Source of the DNA: JAHQVK01 sp036788295
Lineage (GTDB): Bacteria > Myxococcota > Kuafuiibacteriia > Kuafuiibacteriales > Kuafuiibacteriaceae
Direction: 5' to 3'
Assembly (NCBI GenBank): GCA_036788295.1
Contig: DAIQNR010000020.1
Coordinates: 7,497-71,496 of the forward strand
DNA length: 64,000 nt
Part shown: positions 35,300-42,912 of the stretch, piece after piece
Position numbering within the stretch: the first letter of the stretch is position 1
Layout: the number at the start of each line of letters is the position of its first letter
The notes under the pieces: model-generated
What the model saw: the letters and a program-made list of their open reading frames with translations, nothing else
Databases searched by the model: none
Told to the model about the DNA's origin: nothing
Position numbers and translations under genes: made by a program

Positions 35300-36372
35300 T
35301 CGCGCTCCTCCTGACCGCGGTGCTCGCCCCGGACTCGGCGGTGGACCGCGCCCTCGCCCTCGCCGAGCGCGGCGCCATCGAGCCCGCGGAAGCGCTGGTC
35401 CGACAGGCCCGCCTCGACCCCGTCGACCGGGCCCAGCTGCTCGGCTACCTCGCCCTTCGGCGTCGCGACCCCGAGACGGCCGCGTCGACCCTGAGCCGGG
35501 TGGTGGCCGCCGACCCCGGGCGCGCCGCGGCGTGGCTGCACCTCGGGGTGGCCCGCCATCACCTCGGCGACCCGACCGGCAGCCTGGCCGCGCTCCGGCG
35601 GGCGGAGGCGGTCGGCTCGCGGTACCCTGACTACTTCACCCTCCTCGCGCGCAACGAGCGGCTCTCCGGCACCGCCACCGCTGCGTGGTCCACGCTCGGC
35701 CGCGGGCTGTCCCGCTTCGAGTCCGACCCCGGGATGCTCCGAGAGCAAGTCAGCCTTCTCCTTCAGATCGGCGCCTACCGCGGGGCGCGCGCGCGGGCCG
35801 AGCGCCTCTACCAGACGAGCCGGCACCCGGAGCGGGACCGGCAGTGGGTGGTGCGGGCCCTGCTCGACGCGGGCGCTCTCGACGAGGCCGCGATCGCCCT
35901 CGAGGCGGCCCGATGGGCCGAGCCGAGCGCCGTGGAGTGGGTAGCGCAGCTCGCCTGGATCCACGCCCAGCAGGACCGCCCGAGGGTCGCAGCCCGGCTC
36001 CTCGACCCGGCTCGACTCGGCTCCGCCCGCTACGCCTTCGAGGCCGCCGATCAGTGGCGAGTCGCCGGCGACCCGGCCGCGGCGCTGCGCGCCAACCGCT
36101 TTGTGGAGGACCCGGCGCGGCGCCAGGCTCAGCGCCTCCTCATCCTGGTCGAGGCGGGGGCGCTCGAGCGCGCGCGGGCGCTTCGGTCCGAGCTGTTGCC
36201 GGAGGCGCTGGACGACGTGGGTCGGTACGCGCTCGCTTTCGCGCTCGTTCACACCGGGAGCCCAGAGTCCGCCGCGCCCTACGTGGCCGCGGTGGAGGAC
36301 GCGAGCGCGCTGCCGGGACTCGAGGAGCTTCAGCGCGCGATCGACGCCGCGCCCGAGGGCCGGGGACGTTGA
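35296..36372 (+). CDS. TPR-repeat protein of the TonB2-type system
   Basis: A 358-residue protein with a short signal-like N-terminus followed by degenerate TPR helices (DPETAASTLSRVVAADPGRAAAWLHLGVARHHLGD). TPR proteins are regular members of TonB2/TtpC clusters and are thought to scaffold the complex. It overlaps tonB (ATGA), and its TGA overlaps a TTG start of the receptor gene. Confidence 0.82.
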   Translation: MIALLLTAVLAPDSAVDRALALAERGAIEPAEALVRQARLDPVDRAQLLGYLALRRRDPETAASTLSRVVAADPGRAAAWLHLGVARHHLGDPTGSLAALRRAEAVGSRYPDYFTLLARNERLSGTATAAWSTLGRGLSRFESDPGMLREQVSLLLQIGAYRGARARAERLYQTSRHPERDRQWVVRALLDAGALDEAAIALEAARWAEPSAVEWVAQLAWIHAQQDRPRVAARLLDPARLGSARYAFEAADQWRVAGDPAAALRANRFVEDPARRQAQRLLILVEAGALERARALRSELLPEALDDVGRYALAFALVHTGSPESAAPYVAAVEDASALPGLEELQRAIDAAPEGRGR

Positions 36373-38624
36373 GCGCGGCGCACGCGCCGGCCAGGGTCCG
36401 GCGGGCGACCCGAGCGACCGCGCTCGCGGCGGTGGTCCTGCTCTTTGGCCTGCCCGCGGTCGGCCTCGGGCAGACCGCGACGTCGAGCGCGGCGCTGCCG
36501 CCCCTCGACGACCTCGACTTCGGCGGTGTGGACGTCCTTCGCGCCGAGCTCGGAGCCGGGAGCAGCACCCGCGCCTACGACCTCGGAGGCGAGACGGTCG
36601 CCGGTCGCCGGCGGAGAGCCGCCGCGCCCGCCTCCCGCTTCGTGGCCGACCTCGACCGACTTCGGGCGGTGCCGCGACGCGACGCCGCCGAGGCCCTGAT
36701 GCTCGCCCCCGGCGTGCTCACCACCCAGGCCGGCGGCGACGGCCACGCCCACGAGACCTTTCTTCGCGGCTTCGCGGCGGGGACCGGTCAGGACATCGAG
36801 TTCCTGGTGGACGGCGTGCCCCTCAACGAGGTCAGCAACGCCCACAACCACGGCTACGCCGACATCTTCTTCATCCCCCCGGAGGTGGTGCAGCAGGTCG
36901 CGGTGACAAACGGCGTCTTCGATCCCGAGCAGGGGGACTTCGCCTTCGCGGGGACGGCGGAGTACCGGCTCGGAGTCCCGGAGCGCGGCTCCCGGGTCCG
37001 GCTGACGCAGGGATCCTTCAATACCACGCGCCTCCTCGGGCTCGTGGCCCCGGTGGACACGAGGACCGAGACCTTCGGCGCCTTCGAACTGTACCGAAGC
37101 GACGGCTTCGGAGCGAACCGCGCCGCGGAACGGGCGAGCGCCCTCGCCCGCTACACCGAGGACGACGGGACCGATGGCTTTCGGTGGTCGGTGTCCGCCT
37201 TCGGCTACGGCGCCCGCTGGGACCAGGCCGGGGTCATCAGGCAGGACGACTTCCTCAGCGGGCGGGTCGGCTTCTTCGACAGCTACGATCCGAACCTCGG
37301 GGGGGAGAGCACCCGCCTGCTCGTGATGATGGACGGCGCCTCGGGCCCGACGGACGCCGAGCTCCGCTTCAACGGGTGGCTGCAGCTGAGGAGCCTCCGC
37401 AACCGGGAGAACTTCACCGGCTTCGCGCAGGACACGATGACGCCGCAGCGGGGCGACGGGATCGAGCAGCGCTACGAGGCGATGACGGTGGGGAGTCGCG
37501 GCGGCTACGCTCTCGCCACCACCGCGCTCGGTCAGACCCAGGAGCTCGCCTTCGGCTACGCCCTCCGCTACGACCAGGGCCGCTCCGAGCAGCTCAGCCT
37601 GCGGACCGTGACCGCCATCCCGTACGGCGTCGTGTTCGATCGAGAGCTCGACATCCTCAACGTCGCCGGCTGGCTCCGAACGCAGCTGCGTCCAATCGAG
37701 TGGTTGGCGGTCCGGGGCGGGCTGCGGGTCGACGCCTTCTCCTTCGGGGTGAAGGATCTGAACCAACCCCCCGCGGACCGGGAGGGGGCGCGGGTCCCGA
37801 ACCAGACCAGCCAGGCCTTCGGCTTCGCGCTCAGCCCGCGGGTGTCGGTCGAGCTGCGGCCCCTCGACGCGCTGACCTTCGTCGCGAGCTACGGCCAGGG
37901 CACCCGCTCCACCGACGCCGCCGCCCTCTCCGACAACGAGACCGCGCCTTTCGCGGTGGCGCAGGAGGCGGAGCTCGGCGCCCGGTTTTCGCTCGCCGAG
38001 GGCGAGCTCGCGCTCGACCTCCAGACCGCCTACGTCTTCGCGACGATCGATCAGGACCTCGTGTTCGAGCCGACCGCCGGACGCAACGTGCAGGTGGGGC
38101 GCTCCACCCGCAACGCGGTCCTCTTCGCCGCCCGCGCCAGCTACGGCGGCTGGCTGGAAGCGCTCGTCAACCTAGGTTACACCAACGCGCGGCTCGACCG
38201 GACCGGCGAGCGCATCCCCTACGTCCCGGACCTCGTCGGCCGCTTCGACGTGGCGGCGAGCCACGAGCTCTTCGGCTGGGTCCTCGACGGCCAGCCGGTG
38301 ACCGGGCAGCTCGGGGTGGGCTTCACGTTCGTGCCCGGGCGCCCGCTGCCGTTTCAGGAGATGGGCGACGCCTTCTATCTGTTGAGCGCATCGGCCGCGG
38401 TCCGGCTCGGACACCTCGAGCTGGGGCTCGAGGGGAGAAACCTCCTCGACCTTCGCTACCGGCAGTCGGAGTTCAACTATGCGAGCAACTTCCGCGGGCC
38501 GAGCATCCCCGGGTCCCGAACCCCGCAGCGCCACTTCGTGGCTGGCGAGCCCCTGTTCGTAGGCGCGAGCCTGACGGTCCACGTCGAGGCGCTGCTCCGA
38601 GGCCTGAGCGCGTCTTCCCCGTAG
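36369..38624 (+). CDS. TonB-dependent receptor with His-rich plug, probable metal importer
   Basis: A 751-residue receptor. The proposed TTG start overlaps the TPR gene's stop (TTGA) and gives a good signal peptide (ALAAVVLLFGLPAVGLGQ). The plug has AEALMLAPGVLTTQAGGDG, then HAHETFLRG (about residue 125), LVDGVPLNEVSNAHNHGYAD (about residue 150) and VTNGVFDPEQGDFAFAGTAEY. A full-length barrel follows. The HAH and HNH clusters face where ligand enters and are compatible with Zn, Cu or Ni binding. The receptor's own TonB machinery is in the same operon. The barrel ends in a short Ser/Pro tail rather than a terminal aromatic. Confidence 0.88.
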   Translation: MSAAHAPARVRRATRATALAAVVLLFGLPAVGLGQTATSSAALPPLDDLDFGGVDVLRAELGAGSSTRAYDLGGETVAGRRRRAAAPASRFVADLDRLRAVPRRDAAEALMLAPGVLTTQAGGDGHAHETFLRGFAAGTGQDIEFLVDGVPLNEVSNAHNHGYADIFFIPPEVVQQVAVTNGVFDPEQGDFAFAGTAEYRLGVPERGSRVRLTQGSFNTTRLLGLVAPVDTRTETFGAFELYRSDGFGANRAAERASALARYTEDDGTDGFRWSVSAFGYGARWDQAGVIRQDDFLSGRVGFFDSYDPNLGGESTRLLVMMDGASGPTDAELRFNGWLQLRSLRNRENFTGFAQDTMTPQRGDGIEQRYEAMTVGSRGGYALATTALGQTQELAFGYALRYDQGRSEQLSLRTVTAIPYGVVFDRELDILNVAGWLRTQLRPIEWLAVRGGLRVDAFSFGVKDLNQPPADREGARVPNQTSQAFGFALSPRVSVELRPLDALTFVASYGQGTRSTDAAALSDNETAPFAVAQEAELGARFSLAEGELALDLQTAYVFATIDQDLVFEPTAGRNVQVGRSTRNAVLFAARASYGGWLEALVNLGYTNARLDRTGERIPYVPDLVGRFDVAASHELFGWVLDGQPVTGQLGVGFTFVPGRPLPFQEMGDAFYLLSASAAVRLGHLELGLEGRNLLDLRYRQSEFNYASNFRGPSIPGSRTPQRHFVAGEPLFVGASLTVHVEALLRGLSASSP

Positions 38625-38673
38625 ACGCGAAGGCGGACGGAACGCTCGATGGCCGCTCGTCCGAAGGCCGGCT

Positions 38674-38859
38674 TCAGCGGCGCCGCCGACCGAGCCACGA
38701 GCCGACCGCGACAGTGCCGAGCCCGGCGACGATGAGCCCGCTTCCGATGCCGCCATCACCGGCTGAGAGGCACGTCTGGCACTCGCTCACCCACCCGTAG
38801 GTGGTCAGCATCACCGAGGTGAGCACCATCGCCATTCCGGTCGGAACGATCATGTCCAT
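38674..38859 (-). CDS. Small protein with MYXO-CTERM-like tail
   Basis: A 61-residue frame. The N-terminal hydrophobic segment IVPTGMAMVLTSVMLTTYGW is followed by SECQTCLSAGDGG, then a second hydrophobic segment and a terminal Arg run (VGSWLGRRRR). The layout recalls a minimal Cys-helix-Arg sorted protein or a two-helix membrane peptide. The start ATG at 38859 is one of two close Met codons. Confidence 0.45.
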   Translation of the reverse strand: MDMIVPTGMAMVLTSVMLTTYGWVSECQTCLSAGDGGIGSGLIVAGLGTVAVGSWLGRRRR

Positions 38860-38935
38860 GGCCCATCGTACTCCGTCCCGGCCCACCGGTTTCACCCCGC
38901 GACCGGTCGCCGCGCCGATATCGCGACGGAGGAGA

Positions 38936-39328
38936 ATGGGACAAGGAGGGGCGGTGGACGAGCTCGAGCAGCGCCTCGATCGGGCGTCGGCCCGGGTGCT
39001 GCGGCTCGGGCTCCCCCCGCTCGACGGGAGCCTCGACGACCTCGAACGGATCGCCGCCGCTGTCGCCGGCCCGCCCGGCCCCCGGGCGCTCGAAGACCTG
39101 GGCGTCGCGTTCGGCCGGGTCATCGCCGGTCAGCACTCGAGCTTCGAATGGGCGCTCGTGGACGACGAGCTGGCCCTCAAGGACCGACGGTCGTCGCTGG
39201 TGCTGTTTCCGCTCGGGCTGTTTGCAAAGCGGGCCGCCGCCGGGCAGCGGATCGACGTGCTCGGGCTCGCCGCCGCCCTTCTCGAAGACCTCCCTCGCAT
39301 CGTGGCCGCCGCCGACGGACCGTCCTGA
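38936..39328 (+). CDS. DUF3806-like protein
   Basis: A 130-residue cytosolic protein. DLGVAFGRVIAGQHSSFEWALVDDELAL followed by LVLFPLGLFAKRAAAGQRIDV fits the DUF3806 pattern (Gly/Glu-Trp-x-x-Val-Asp-Asp, then Phe-Pro...K). That family has no known function. A GGAGGA box sits directly before the ATG. It is convergent with the selenoprotein gene (24 bp between stops). Confidence 0.6.
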   Translation: MGQGGAVDELEQRLDRASARVLRLGLPPLDGSLDDLERIAAAVAGPPGPRALEDLGVAFGRVIAGQHSSFEWALVDDELALKDRRSSLVLFPLGLFAKRAAAGQRIDVLGLAAALLEDLPRIVAAADGPS

Positions 39329-39352
39329 CGCGGCGGGGCTCGCTGTCTCCAT

Positions 39353-39874
39353 CTACTCCGACGATGCGGCGCGGAGCAGGTCGGCGAGCGCAGCCCGGGC
39401 CTCGGGCCTCCCGAGGTCGTTTTCGGTCAGGTTCAGCACGCCCGCCCTTCGGTTGTTCCGGTCGAGCACCACCACGTCCCGGTAGGTGACCTCCCATCTC
39501 GCCCAGGCGTCGGTCTGCGTGGTGTCGGAGAGGATCGGAAGGGTCCCGAGCGCCGACATCGCCGCCACCCCGGACCCGTGCCCCACCCCGTTCACCGCGA
39601 GCAGCTGCACATCGAGGCCCTCGGCCTCGAGCTCCCGCTGAAGTGAGTCCAGGGAGCCAAACTGGCTCCGGCAGTACCCTCAGGTCGCGTGGGTGAAGTA
39701 CCAGCCGCTCACCTTCTCCAGGTAGTCGCGGGGGGACACCGCCTCTTCGAAGCGGTCCGAGCCGGCGTTTTCGTCTACGAGCGCGAAATCCGGCACCAGG
39801 CCGTCGGCGCTGAGACCAGGGGCATCGGCTCCGCAGCCGGCGAGCAGCAGCCCGAGGGTGACCGCCCTCCGCAT
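39353..39874 (-). CDS. Redoxin/thioredoxin-like lipoprotein, probable selenoprotein (in-frame TGA = Sec65)
   Basis: One 173-residue frame from the ATG at 39874 to the stop at 39353, interrupted only by TGA at 39682-39680. The N-terminus is a lipoprotein signal (LGLLLAGCGAD). GLVPDFALVDENAGS is redoxin-like, SGWYFTHAT leads to the TGA, and GYCRSQFGSLDSLQREL follows. Reading TGA as selenocysteine gives the redox motif U-G-Y-C exactly where thioredoxin-fold proteins have CxxC after a beta-strand. Similarity to the fold continues on both sides: VQLLAVNG, then LPILSD, then TYRDVVVLDRNNRRAG. A SECIS-like hairpin follows the TGA. The protein would be an extracytoplasmic thiol/selenol oxidoreductase or peroxiredoxin relative. 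Standard calling splits it into two pieces. Confidence 0.85.
39653..39669 (-). promoter_or_regulatory. Candidate bacterial SECIS element
   Basis: In the mRNA, 10 nt after the UGA, GGAGCC-AGUUU-GGCUCC forms a perfect 6-bp stem with a 5-nt loop. The loop has G at position 2 followed by U, as bacterial SECIS elements require for SelB. The UGA-to-loop distance is 16 nt. A weak lower stem is possible: CC/GG, and UGAG with CUCA. Confidence 0.75.
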
Positions 39875-39976
39875 GAATCCACGATACGCCCCCGCCGACG
39901 GCGCAGCAAGACGGGCCAGAAAAGCGCAGCGGCTCGAGCGGTCGAGTCCCGGCCGCTTCTGCCGTAGGCTCCGCCC

Positions 39977-41107
39977 GTGCCGGGGGGCCTGCTGTCCTTG
40001 CTCATGGTTGTCGCCGCGGCCCCGGTGACCGTGCTGTCCGGGTCGACCCCCGAGCCGGTCGCGTTGCTGCTGTTGAGCCCGACCGGGGAGCGGGGCCGTG
40101 TCTCCCGGTCGGATGCGATCAGGACGGTGGAGGCGAGCCTGCTCCGGCGCACCGAGCTCTCGCCGACCGCTGTGGACCCCCGGATCGGAGCCGACTGCCG
40201 CGGCAAGACGAATTGCATCATCCGGGGCCTCCCGCCGGGCGACGACGGGCCGGTCGGGTGGCTGCTCATCGTCACCCTGGTCAGCCTCGAAGGCTCCCCG
40301 GACCGGGCCTCTCTCGTCCTCATCCGCCTCCCTCGCGCCCTGCCCATCGATGACGACGCCCTCGAGATCGCCCTCGACGGGGCGAGCCACCGAGCTACCC
40401 CGTCGGACATCTCCTCGAGCGAGGCATTCGCGCGCTTCGTCGATGCCGCCATCGACGGTCCCCTGTCGGCGGTGCTCGAACAGGAGCGCGCGCAGCGGGC
40501 TTCCGGGGAGGTCTTGCTCTCCCGCGTCCCGCTCGGCGCCGTCATCCTCGTCGACGGCCGGCCGGTCGGGACCGCCGCCACCGCCGACATCCGCATCGAA
40601 CGGCTCCGGCCCGGCCCCCACCGGATCGAGGTCGCCCCCTCGACCGGGCCGACGTGGCGGTCCGAGCTGGAGGTCGGGGTGGGCCGGGTGGCCCCCACAG
40701 TCGAAGTCGCGCTCGACCTCGACCCCAGGAGCCGAGCCAATCGAATCGGCGTCGGCATCGGGGGCGGAGCGCTCGCGCTCGGCGGGGCGGCGCTGGTCGC
40801 GGTCGCCGCCGCCATCGAGCGCCCGGTGGCGAGCGCCTGCTTTTCTTCCGTCCCCGGCTGCGAGTCCGGGACCAGCTTCGTTCGCTCCGGGTACGACCCG
40901 AGCGCGCCTCTCAGCGCCGACGTGAACCGCTATGGCGTCCCGCTCGTCCCGCTCGGCGCCGCGCTCGCGGTCACCGGAGCGGGGATCGCGCTCGGCGCCT
41001 GGCTCGAAGACCGCGACATCCCCTGGTGGAGCGTTGGGATCTCTACCCTCGCTGGGGCCGCGGTGTTCGGCGCGGCGGCCCTGGCCGAGTCCGGCCGGAT
41101 GCCGTGA
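39977..41107 (+). CDS. PEGA-domain envelope protein
   Basis: A 376-residue protein with an N-terminal signal or anchor (LLSLLMVVAAAP). Residues about 175-245 form a PEGA-type beta-domain: GEVLLSRVPLGAVILVDGRPVGT, then IERLRPGPHRIEVAP. Three or four hydrophobic segments occupy the C-terminal third (IGVGIGGGALALGGAALVAV; VPLGAALAVTGAGIALGAWL). The domain order suggests a membrane protein with an extracytoplasmic sensor or carbohydrate-binding-like part. It begins with GTG, 102 bp from the divergent selenoprotein gene, and ends 6 bp from the convergent HEAT-repeat gene. Confidence 0.7.
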   Translation: MPGGLLSLLMVVAAAPVTVLSGSTPEPVALLLLSPTGERGRVSRSDAIRTVEASLLRRTELSPTAVDPRIGADCRGKTNCIIRGLPPGDDGPVGWLLIVTLVSLEGSPDRASLVLIRLPRALPIDDDALEIALDGASHRATPSDISSSEAFARFVDAAIDGPLSAVLEQERAQRASGEVLLSRVPLGAVILVDGRPVGTAATADIRIERLRPGPHRIEVAPSTGPTWRSELEVGVGRVAPTVEVALDLDPRSRANRIGVGIGGGALALGGAALVAVAAAIERPVASACFSSVPGCESGTSFVRSGYDPSAPLSADVNRYGVPLVPLGAALAVTGAGIALGAWLEDRDIPWWSVGISTLAGAAVFGAAALAESGRMP

Positions 41108-41113
41108 GCTCGC

Positions 41114-42769
41114 TCAGCTCCGCTCGAGCCCGATGAAGAGGCGCTTCAGGTCTTCGTTCACGACGATGAAGTCGGCCTGTCCCTTTTCGTCCTCGAGCTG
41201 CTTCTCGAGCGCGGGCAGCACGCTTTTGTCTCCCACTTTCCAGTAGGAGAAGATCGCCGCCGCTCGGGCCTTTCGCTTCTTGTCGGACAGCCCCTTGGCG
41301 AGCACCTCCTGCGCCTTCGGGCCGCCGATCCGGCCCAGCTCCCAGTACGCCTTCTCGCGAATGAGTTCGTTTTTGCTCTTGGCCTTGTCCGCCCAGCAGT
41401 TGGCGTCCTCGCCGCAGGTCTTCGCGAGCTTCGCCGCCTCGAAGCGCTCGAGGAAATAGGTCTTCAGCTCGGGCTGCGACTCGGCCATGAACACCTGCTC
41501 GAGCGCATCGACCCGCTCGGCATCGACGAGGTGGGTGACCATGTCGGCGGCCGCCTTCTGCGCGCCCGCCCTGGACAGCATGTCCTGCTCGCAGGCCGAC
41601 TTGCTCGCGCCCTCCTTGACGCAGCGCTTTACGAAGTCTTTCTCCGTCACCGCCTCGATCATCTCCGGAACCGGCCTTCGGTCCCCGATCTTGTTGAGCG
41701 ACTCCATGATCCGCTCCCGGAGCGACGCGTCGGGGTGGGCCATGTTCTTCATCAGCACCGGCACCGCTCGCTCGTCCTGCAGCGCGCCGAGCGCGAAGGC
41801 GACCTCCCTCAGGATGACCGGATCGTTCTTCTCCATCGCCTTCTCGTAGGCGGCGATGAGCGGCTCGACCGCCCGTGGGTCCCTGAGGTCACCGAGCACG
41901 ATGGCGCTCTTTGCCACCACCGCCGACTCCTTCATCCCGCCGCTTCGCTCGAAGATCGCGTCCACCTCTGGGTTCTTCAGGGCCAGGGTCTCGAGCAGCG
42001 GCTCGACCGCCGGCGCACCGACCTGAAACAGCGCGTACGAGGCCTCGCGGTAGAACGAGACCCCCTCGAGCTCGACGAACATCATCTGGATGAGGGCCGG
42101 GATGGTCTCTGCGGTGCCGATGTCGCCGAGCGCCATCACCGCGTTCTTGCGCATGAACTTGTTCGGATCCCCGAGCGCCATCCGAGTCAGCGCCTTTGCC
42201 GCTTCCGGCGAGCCGATCCGCCCCAGGGCCCGCATCGCCCACAGCTTCACGTTGTTGTCCGGGGACTTGGCCTTCAGCTCGAGCAGCTTCGGCACCGCGC
42301 GGTCATCCCCGATGAGCCCGAGCGCCTCCGCGATCTTTTCGTTGTCCCGGTTGCCCATCCGGTCCTTTGGGTCGGCGCTCGTGCCGAGGCCGAACTCGAT
42401 CGCGGCCATCAGCGGCTCGACCGCCTCCTTCGCCCCGATCCGGCCCAGCGCCCGGGCCGCCTCGGCCTTGTGATCGTCCTCCGGGACCCCCGAGACCGGC
42501 ACCGCGAGCACCGCGAGCAGCCCCGGAACCGCCTCCTTCACCTCGTTTCGCCCGACGAGGTGGATCGCGTCGGCGCAGGCCTTCCGCTTGGGATGGCTCT
42601 GCTTGAAGGTGAACGCCTCGGCGCAGGCGGCCCCGTTCTCGTTCAGCATCTGGGCGCAGCGGGCCTCGTCCTCCCCACACTCGGAGATGCCCGAGCAGCC
42701 GCCGAGCACGGCCGACGCCGCGAGTCCGCCGAGCCTCGCCCACCGCAACGATGAATCTCTCTTCCCCAT
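41114..42769 (-). CDS. HEAT-repeat lipoprotein
   Basis: A 551-residue predicted lipoprotein (GGLAASAVLGGCSGIS, lipobox GGC). At least ten HEAT/PBS-lyase-type helical repeats follow, such as EAARALGRIGAKEAVEPLMAAI, LWAMRALGRIGSPEAAKALTRM and NAVMALGDIGTAETIPALIQMM. It is Lys/Glu-rich. It has three Cys pairs: SECGEDEARC, RCVKEGASKSAC and TCGEDANC. It is likely a periplasmic protein-interaction scaffold; no enzymatic motif is present. The start ATG at 42769 precedes the signal peptide. Confidence 0.85.
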   Translation of the reverse strand: MGKRDSSLRWARLGGLAASAVLGGCSGISECGEDEARCAQMLNENGAACAEAFTFKQSHPKRKACADAIHLVGRNEVKEAVPGLLAVLAVPVSGVPEDDHKAEAARALGRIGAKEAVEPLMAAIEFGLGTSADPKDRMGNRDNEKIAEALGLIGDDRAVPKLLELKAKSPDNNVKLWAMRALGRIGSPEAAKALTRMALGDPNKFMRKNAVMALGDIGTAETIPALIQMMFVELEGVSFYREASYALFQVGAPAVEPLLETLALKNPEVDAIFERSGGMKESAVVAKSAIVLGDLRDPRAVEPLIAAYEKAMEKNDPVILREVAFALGALQDERAVPVLMKNMAHPDASLRERIMESLNKIGDRRPVPEMIEAVTEKDFVKRCVKEGASKSACEQDMLSRAGAQKAAADMVTHLVDAERVDALEQVFMAESQPELKTYFLERFEAAKLAKTCGEDANCWADKAKSKNELIREKAYWELGRIGGPKAQEVLAKGLSDKKRKARAAAIFSYWKVGDKSVLPALEKQLEDEKGQADFIVVNEDLKRLFIGLERS

Positions 42770-42912
42770 GAGCGGGAACCAATCACGGTCCCTTCCGCCT
42801 CGCAACGCGCCGCTCGTCCCGCTGGCCGATGCCGTCGTTCCCTGCCGAGCGCTGCGGTGCTAGCGTGCCGCCCGGGTCGCCGGCCGGACCGGTCGGGGAG
42901 GGACAGATCAGC

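Noticed and set aside
36101..38800. An 899-codon alternative frame over the TPR and receptor genes
   Set aside because: Composed almost entirely of Arg/Gly/Pro/Ala. The frame used here gives TonB-receptor motifs and coupled starts.
39683..39874. Reading the N-terminal part of the redoxin gene as a truncated 64-residue protein or pseudogene
   Set aside because: The frame continues without other defects, with fold similarity after the TGA and a SECIS-like hairpin, so selenocysteine insertion explains it better than a nonsense mutation.
42829..42912. An upstream ATG for glutamate dehydrogenase
   Set aside because: The extra 28 residues are Pro/Gly-rich without family similarity. The TTG at 42913 has a purine-rich site and gives the usual N-terminus.
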